From Saprospirales bacterium (GTDB taxonomy: Bacteria > Bacteroidota > Bacteroidia > Chitinophagales > Saprospiraceae), in the NCBI GenBank assembly GCA_024642645.1, contig JAHEAS010000085.1, positions 1-9,231 of the forward strand: a stretch of DNA of 9,231 bases, read 5' to 3'. A program made the position numbers and the translations under genes. Below the pieces are notes generated by a model, which saw nothing but the letters and a program-made list of their open reading frames with translations, was not told where the DNA came from and did not search any database. Shown piece by piece: positions 5,743 to 9,231 of the stretch (position 1 is its first letter; each line of letters begins with the position of its first letter).

Positions 5743-6672
5743 TTACTTCTTCCCGTACAATTCCTTCAATTTTTTTAGCAATCGCAACAGTTTGATATTC
5801 AGCGACTTACTGGCATTGAAGAAGATGCCATTTATGATAATCCAGTCTTCTTGCCGCTTGATTTCTTCTAAGTTTTTGTAATAAACTCGTTGTTTTTTTT
5901 CGAGTGGCATTTTCCAATAAATGCAGTCACGGGTCATGGCAAAGCCGTCTTTGCAAGCGCCAAAAGTGGACAGGTCACAAATGAAGAATATGGTTTCGCC
6001 TTTTTGTGGAAAGAGGAAGTTCTGAGCGGCATTTTTCAGTTTATTGGCGGGCATGGTGACGAAGTTGGTATAAACCGTTTCACCTTCGTTGTTGAAGTCG
6101 AGGTAGTCCAATATCATTTCACCAAGCTGGATATCTTTGGCAGTTCGACCTTGGTATTTCAGGATTTTTTCATCAAAAACAGCCTCGTTCAGGTCTTCGC
6201 AATACCGGATGATGAAATAGTCTAGCATATCCTCTAGGGCAGGAATTGCGAAGCTGAATTTCTGGTCACCATCGGGGTTGCGTTGTGCCTGTTCCGCCAA
6301 CTGCTTGATTCGAAAGTCCAAGCTTCCCCTGAATTCACTTTTATAAAATCGGTCAATATAGGCGTTATGAAGCGATGGATGGTGCTCCTCTTTTAATCGC
6401 TTTTCAAAGGCCAAACTGAACCGGTCAGCGATGGCTTGCTCAAGGTTCTCCGAGTGAGAATTGTCAAAAATGTCGCTGAGTTTTGCCTTTGGGGGTTCCT
6501 TTTTGGTTGACTTGAAAATCAAGTGGCAGTTCGAACAGGCGGGCGCTGACAAATCATTTTCAGTGCCACAGTCAGGGCAGTCAAAAGTCTCAACAATGAC
6601 CGAAGTGCCGCAGGCGGGGCAAAACCTCGCATCATCGGGCATGGGTTTCTGGCAATTTCGGCAGTTTTTCAT
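5743..6672 (-). CDS. Double zinc-ribbon protein of unknown function
   Basis: A 309-residue, apparently cytoplasmic protein. Two tandem four-cysteine zinc ribbons open it: C4, C7, C18, C21 and C32, C35, C46, C49. A charged helical region follows (about 75-130), then a region from 140 to 215 with aromatic-rich helices, and a C-terminal part (about 222-309) with alternating strands, including ETIFFICDLSTFG and KDGFAMTRDCIYWK, reminiscent of small PH-like domains. I do not recognise the family as a whole. The frame is open back to 6795, but the 41 extra residues are not zinc-ribbon-like, a promoter lies at 6725-6757 downstream of that position, and MKNCRNC at 6672 is a normal zinc-ribbon start. 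The gene is monocistronic here and convergent with the histidine kinase. Confidence 0.82.
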   Translation of the reverse strand: MKNCRNCQKPMPDDARFCPACGTSVIVETFDCPDCGTENDLSAPACSNCHLIFKSTKKEPPKAKLSDIFDNSHSENLEQAIADRFSLAFEKRLKEEHHPSLHNAYIDRFYKSEFRGSLDFRIKQLAEQAQRNPDGDQKFSFAIPALEDMLDYFIIRYCEDLNEAVFDEKILKYQGRTAKDIQLGEMILDYLDFNNEGETVYTNFVTMPANKLKNAAQNFLFPQKGETIFFICDLSTFGACKDGFAMTRDCIYWKMPLEKKQRVYYKNLEEIKRQEDWIIINGIFFNASKSLNIKLLRLLKKLKELYGKK

Positions 6673-6724
6673 GATTGCTACTTTGAGACGTTTAAAAGCC
6701 CATTTAGGGCGTTCAACACTGCTG

Positions 6725-6757
6725 CGAAGGTAAAGAAATGCAACAGTTTTTTGCAAA
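6725..6757 (-). promoter_or_regulatory. Promoter of the zinc-ribbon gene
   Basis: On the minus strand TTTG (6754-6757) is followed after 21 bases by TACCTTCG (6725-6732), which differs from TAnnTTTG at one position. Transcription would begin near 6719, about 47 bases before the ATG at 6672. A start at 6795 would lie upstream of this promoter, so the site favours the shorter protein. Confidence 0.5.
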
Positions 6758-6856
6758 ACCATAAGTACCCTGCTTTGTTGATGATTATCCAACACAGTAA
6801 TAATTTACCTCATTGATAAAAATTGGTGAAATTCGTGGCCGCACAAACTTCCAACG

Positions 6857-7477
6857 ATGAAAAACAAATTGCCAAAATTAGGATACAGTGAATACGACAA
6901 TTTTGCGTTTCACCCTTACAATATCATGTTGTCGCTGCTTTTATTGGCCATCACCATGCTCTTTTTGGCGCTATCCGGGGCTTTTGTTTACACTAGGGTG
7001 CAAAGCGGCGTTGGTGCGTTGGATGTCCCATGGTTATTTGCCCTCAACACACTGGTATTGCTGTCCAGTAGCTACTTTATGATTAAGGCAAAAAAAGCCT
7101 ACGTCAATGACGAAACTCGCAATTACCAAAATTGCCTGCTCTTCACCATTGGCCTTACAGTATTGTTCATGGTATTGCAGTTTTGGGCATGGAGCATGTT
7201 GTTTAACAACAATGTTTTCCCTGCGACCGACAATGGGGCAGCTTATTTGTACATGCTTTCTGGGCTTCATTTTGCGCACGTGCTTGCTGGGTTGCCATTC
7301 CTCATTCAGTTCTTACGTATCTCACGAAAACAGATGGTGGACCCAGTGACGGTTCTCGTCTATTTCAGCGACCCAGAAAAGCGACTCCGGCTGCGATTGT
7401 TATCGATGTACTGGCATTTCTTGGATGCGCTTTGGGTGGCATTGGTGCTTTTTCTTTTCATCAACCAATTAGTCTGA
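6857..7477 (+). CDS. Cytochrome c oxidase subunit III (heme-copper oxidase subunit III), orphan copy
   Basis: A 206-residue membrane protein with five predicted helices at about residues 23-46, 57-77, 92-114, 129-153 and 183-204, the short five-helix form of subunit III. The family signatures are YMLSGLHFAHVLAG (residues 132-145, H138 and H141) and YWHFLDALWV (185-194). Subunit III stabilises the catalytic subunit I of terminal oxidases and has no redox centre of its own. No other oxidase gene is in the window, so it probably serves an oxidase encoded elsewhere or is a paralogue. The glutamate often seen in the first helices of canonical subunit III (SE motif) is not present; helix 1 reads FLALSGAFVY. 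No convincing promoter or Shine-Dalgarno was seen in 6796-6856. Confidence 0.88.
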   Translation: MKNKLPKLGYSEYDNFAFHPYNIMLSLLLLAITMLFLALSGAFVYTRVQSGVGALDVPWLFALNTLVLLSSSYFMIKAKKAYVNDETRNYQNCLLFTIGLTVLFMVLQFWAWSMLFNNNVFPATDNGAAYLYMLSGLHFAHVLAGLPFLIQFLRISRKQMVDPVTVLVYFSDPEKRLRLRLLSMYWHFLDALWVALVLFLFINQLV

Positions 7478-7480
7478 GGT

Positions 7481-7658
7481 TATTTACGATTTACGATTTT
7501 GGCATTTGCTGGTTTAGGTGAATTTAAGTTTGAGTTTGTGCCATTTAATATGGCCGTGTATTCATGACGGGAAGCCATCTGCGCCAATAGACAAACCCAT
7601 ACCTTTGCCGCAAATAAAGCAGCATCCTACGAAAATGCCCAATCGTAAATCGTAAATA
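7481..7658. repeat. Intergenic interval bounded by an 18-bp perfect inverted repeat
   Basis: The left arm at 7481-7498 and the right arm at 7641-7658 are perfect inverted copies, each made of a heptamer-like unit (ATTTACG / CGTAAAT) repeated twice. Pairing extends outward with G-C and T-G pairs at 7479-7480 and 7659-7660. After a short unpaired step it continues inward with GGCATTT (7501-7507) against AAATGCC (7633-7639). The arms sit just after the subunit III stop and directly before the acpH start. The interior holds a small hairpin, GCCAT-TTAAT-ATGGC (7540-7554), and a -7-like box. There is no coding capacity. It could be a small non-autonomous mobile element, two independent intergenic repeats, or an RNA structure. 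Confidence 0.6.
7600..7607 (+). promoter_or_regulatory. Likely -7 element for acpH
   Basis: TACCTTTG matches TAnnTTTG and lies 56 bases before the ATG at 7664. No TTG element is visible at the usual distance upstream. If used, the transcript leader would carry the right arm of the inverted repeat immediately before the start codon. Confidence 0.42.
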
Positions 7659-7663
7659 GCAAA

Positions 7664-8257
7664 ATGAACTTCCTCGCCCATATTTACCTCTCTGGCCCTG
7701 ATGAAAACCTTTTGGTTGGGAACTTCCTCGCCGATTTCATCTCCAACAAAGAAGTCGCCAAGCTGTCGCCCGACATCCAAAAAGGCGTGCAAATGCACCG
7801 CCACATTGACACATTCACGGATGGTCATCCCATGGTAAAGGAGAGCGCAAAACGTCTGCACAAAGCACATGGAAAATATTCGCCCGTGATATTGGACGTG
7901 TTCTATGATTTTTTGCTGGCGCAAAATTGGGGGCGGTATTGCAGCCAGTCTTTAGAGCTCTTTGCCGCCGATGTTTACGAGGTATTGCTCAGGCACCTGC
8001 CCATTATGCCTGAATTCCTGCACGACCGCCTTCCAAGAATGATCGCCGACGACTGGCTTGTCCGCTATGGCACGGAGGATGGCCTTCGGTTCACCTTCAG
8101 TCGAGTGAAACTGCGCAGCAGTGCGCCGCATTTTTTTGAAAATGCCGTAGAAAGCCTAACTGCCAACTACCATGAATTTAACGAGGAGTTCAACGTTTTC
8201 TTTCCCGATGTGATAAACGACATCAATCCGTTTTTGCTTCCATCCAGTGATATGTGA
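7664..8257 (+). CDS. acpH: Acyl carrier protein phosphodiesterase (AcpH, DUF479 family)
   Basis: A 197-residue protein of the AcpH family, which removes the 4'-phosphopantetheine group from acyl carrier protein, turning holo-ACP into apo-ACP in the cytoplasm. Recognisable family segments are the start MNFLAHIYLS, GNFLADF (residues 19-25, D24), MHRHIDTFTDGHP (44-56; H45, H47, D49, D53, H55) and LDVFYDFLLAQNW (77-89; D78, D82). The last segment normally reads D-H-F-L in the copies I remember, but here residue 83 is Phe instead of His, which could affect metal binding. Length is normal. The ATG is fixed by the conserved first residues. It is convergent with the TonB gene and shares a terminator with it. 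Confidence 0.88.
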   Translation: MNFLAHIYLSGPDENLLVGNFLADFISNKEVAKLSPDIQKGVQMHRHIDTFTDGHPMVKESAKRLHKAHGKYSPVILDVFYDFLLAQNWGRYCSQSLELFAADVYEVLLRHLPIMPEFLHDRLPRMIADDWLVRYGTEDGLRFTFSRVKLRSSAPHFFENAVESLTANYHEFNEEFNVFFPDVINDINPFLLPSSDM

Positions 8258-8266
8258 GGCTTGTTT

Positions 8267-8336
8267 AACCAAAAAGCAAAAGGACATGAAATGAGCGCAA
8301 GTTCCGTCTTCCAAGAACCAAAAAGCAAAAGGGCAT
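8267..8336. repeat. Direct repeat of 21 bases in the acpH-tonB gap
   Basis: AACCAAAAAGCAAAAGGACAT at 8267-8287 returns at 8316-8336 with a single A-to-G change (20 of 21 identical), 49 bases apart. The second copy forms the left arm of the convergent terminator; the first copy has no matching right arm. A local duplication that copied the arm and its A-rich flank is the simplest reading. Confidence 0.75.
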
Positions 8337-8361
8337 AGGTCTTTCAACGCTACGCCCTTTT
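8327..8361. terminator. Bidirectional intrinsic terminator between acpH and tonB
   Basis: AAAAGGGC (8327-8334) pairs with GCCCTTTT (8354-8361); after one A-C mismatch, TAG (8336-8338) pairs with CTA (8350-8352), leaving an 11-base loop. On the plus strand the stem ends in a T run to 8362; on the minus strand it ends in TTTTGCTTTTT. The position between two convergent genes fits termination in both directions. Confidence 0.75.
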
Positions 8362-8384
8362 TAAAAAAGGTATTGGATTGCGAT

Positions 8385-9231
8385 TTATTTCACTCGGAAG
8401 GTGTAGGTGATGGTCCCACACTGTTTGTCAGGTCCACCAGCGGCGAACTTGTATTTTTTAGCATTGTCAATAGCAATTGCCTTTAGTTTCGAACTAGCTG
8501 TGGAAGAGCCTTTTTGTGTGTAGTCGGCACTGGTTACCCGGCCATTTTTGTCCACACAAACATAAACTGCCACGGTTCCGGTCTCTTGTGAACTGTCTTG
8601 GGGTTTAGGAGCTGGAGTAAATCCACGGCCACCAAACCCTTCCACAACACCAGAGCCTGTTGTTTTTCCAGATAGGATATCAGAATTGCCGCCATTAGGG
8701 TCACCTTGATTGCCGGGTGTGCCAGTATTTCCTTTACCACCTCCGTTGCCACCACCTGTGCCCGCTTTTACCATGTCTTCCAGCGCTTTTTTCTTAGCAG
8801 CCTCGGCCGCTTTTCTGTCGGCTTCAGCTCTGGCTTCAGCATCTGCCCTGGCTTTGGCATCTGCCTTTGCCCTTGCATCGGCTTTGGCTTGCTCGTCGGC
8901 CTTACGCTTGTCCTCTTCTTTCTTTTTCTTTAAGGCAATGGCATCAGGGTCTTCCGTTTTTACAACTTCTTTCTTAGGCTCAACGGTTGGCTTGGGCTTT
9001 GTTGGTGTTGGCTTCTCTTTTACGGGTTCTGGTTTTTCTTTTTCCGGTTCCGGTTCGGGTTGCTTAACTGGTTCGGCAGCCGCTTCTGGTGCGTTTTCAT
9101 CACCTTGTCCAACATCAGGTATGCCTAAGTTTACCAAAATGCCAGCAGCTTCGGGAGGTGGGTTCTGAAAGGTGAACCCGTACAACATTGCCAATATCAG
9201 TACCATCGTGTGGAAAACCACACTGAAAATA
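8385..9231 (-). CDS. TonB-family energy transducer, N-terminus beyond the window
   Basis: An inner-membrane protein that spans the periplasm and passes proton-motive force from ExbB/ExbD to outer-membrane receptors. Visible in order are a membrane anchor near the right edge (ending MVLILAMLYGFTF), the segment ILVNLGIPDVGQG typical of Bacteroidota TonB proteins, a Pro/Glu/Lys-rich stretch (about 8950-9080), an Ala/Lys/Asp/Arg helix of TolA-like repeats (about 8775-8925), a glycine-rich linker (about 8635-8765), and a TonB C-terminal domain from GTVAVYVCVDKNGRV to ITYTFRVK. Two cysteines in that domain (8556-8558 and 8418-8420) could form a disulfide in the periplasm. The frame stays open past the GTG at 9219-9221 to the window edge with anchor-like residues (IFSV), so that GTG is not the true start. 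ExbD-like genes are expected just outside. Confidence 0.9.
   Translation of the reverse strand, partial: IFSVVFHTMVLILAMLYGFTFQNPPPEAAGILVNLGIPDVGQGDENAPEAAAEPVKQPEPEPEKEKPEPVKEKPTPTKPKPTVEPKKEVVKTEDPDAIALKKKKEEDKRKADEQAKADARAKADAKARADAEARAEADRKAAEAAKKKALEDMVKAGTGGGNGGGKGNTGTPGNQGDPNGGNSDILSGKTTGSGVVEGFGGRGFTPAPKPQDSSQETGTVAVYVCVDKNGRVTSADYTQKGSSTASSKLKAIAIDNAKKYKFAAGGPDKQCGTITYTFRVK

Noticed and set aside
5890..6225. Plus-strand open frame of 111 residues
   Set aside because: Antisense to the zinc-ribbon gene, with no recognisable domain.
6673..6795. Longer version of the zinc-ribbon protein starting at 6795
   Set aside because: The extra 41 residues are not family-like and the likely promoter at 6725-6757 lies inside this stretch.
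7481..7498. Heptamer repeats as a CRISPR array remnant
   Set aside because: Only two adjacent short units per arm, no spacers, and the second pair is in inverted orientation.
7562..7924. Minus-strand open frame of 120 residues
   Set aside because: Antisense to acpH, whose family motifs are clear.
8710..9168. Long plus-strand open frame (152 residues, Ala/Ser/Phe-rich)
   Set aside because: It is the complement of the low-complexity part of the TonB gene; its composition follows from the Ala/Lys/Pro codons on the other strand.

Overview
The window looks like ordinary chromosome of a member of the Bacteroidota. The signs are: promoter elements of the TAnnTTTG / TTTG type, almost no Shine-Dalgarno sequences, tRNAs without an encoded CCA end, a DUF4296-type lipoprotein, a response regulator/kinase pair of the conserved Bacteroidota kind, and a TonB with the typical 'ILVNLG' segment after its membrane anchor. 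I infer a Cytophagales- or Saprospiria-like organism, but the sequence alone does not fix the order. Genes are dense. No gene-free stretch exceeds 300 bases; the longest are about 186 bases (7478-7663) and 184 bases (6673-6856).

Layout. 1-57: possible start of a minus-strand gene running off the left edge. 98-344: two leucine tRNAs (CAA and CAG anticodons) separated by a hairpin-rich spacer. 423-2843 (minus): a SWIM zinc-finger protein followed by a Sir2-family protein deacylase, probably one transcript. 2959-3804 (plus): a SixA-like phosphohistidine phosphatase and a small DUF4296-like lipoprotein. The SWIM and sixA genes are transcribed apart from interleaved promoters. 3915-5739 (plus): an OmpR/PhoB-type response regulator and its histidine kinase, overlapping by 11 bases. 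5743-6672 (minus): a double zinc-ribbon protein of unknown function whose end is 3 bases from the kinase stop. 6857-7477 (plus): an orphan cytochrome c oxidase subunit III. 7479-7660: an intergenic interval bounded by an 18-bp perfect inverted repeat. 7664-8257 (plus): an AcpH-like ACP phosphodiesterase with a substituted active-site position. 8258-8384: convergent terminator with a duplicated arm. 8385-9231 (minus): a TonB-type energy transducer, cut by the right edge.

How the genes relate. Most are housekeeping or signalling genes brought together without one shared pathway. Functional links can be argued only for the regulator-kinase pair (phosphorelay), the SWIM-sirtuin pair (shared transcript) and, more weakly, sixA with the lipoprotein (shared transcript). 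I see no phage genes, insertion sequence, CRISPR array or clear defence island. The points that deserve a second look are the SWIM-sirtuin transcript, the sirtuin's reduced zinc site, the altered AcpH motif, the inverted-repeat interval and the interleaved promoters. None of them by itself demonstrates a new biological system.
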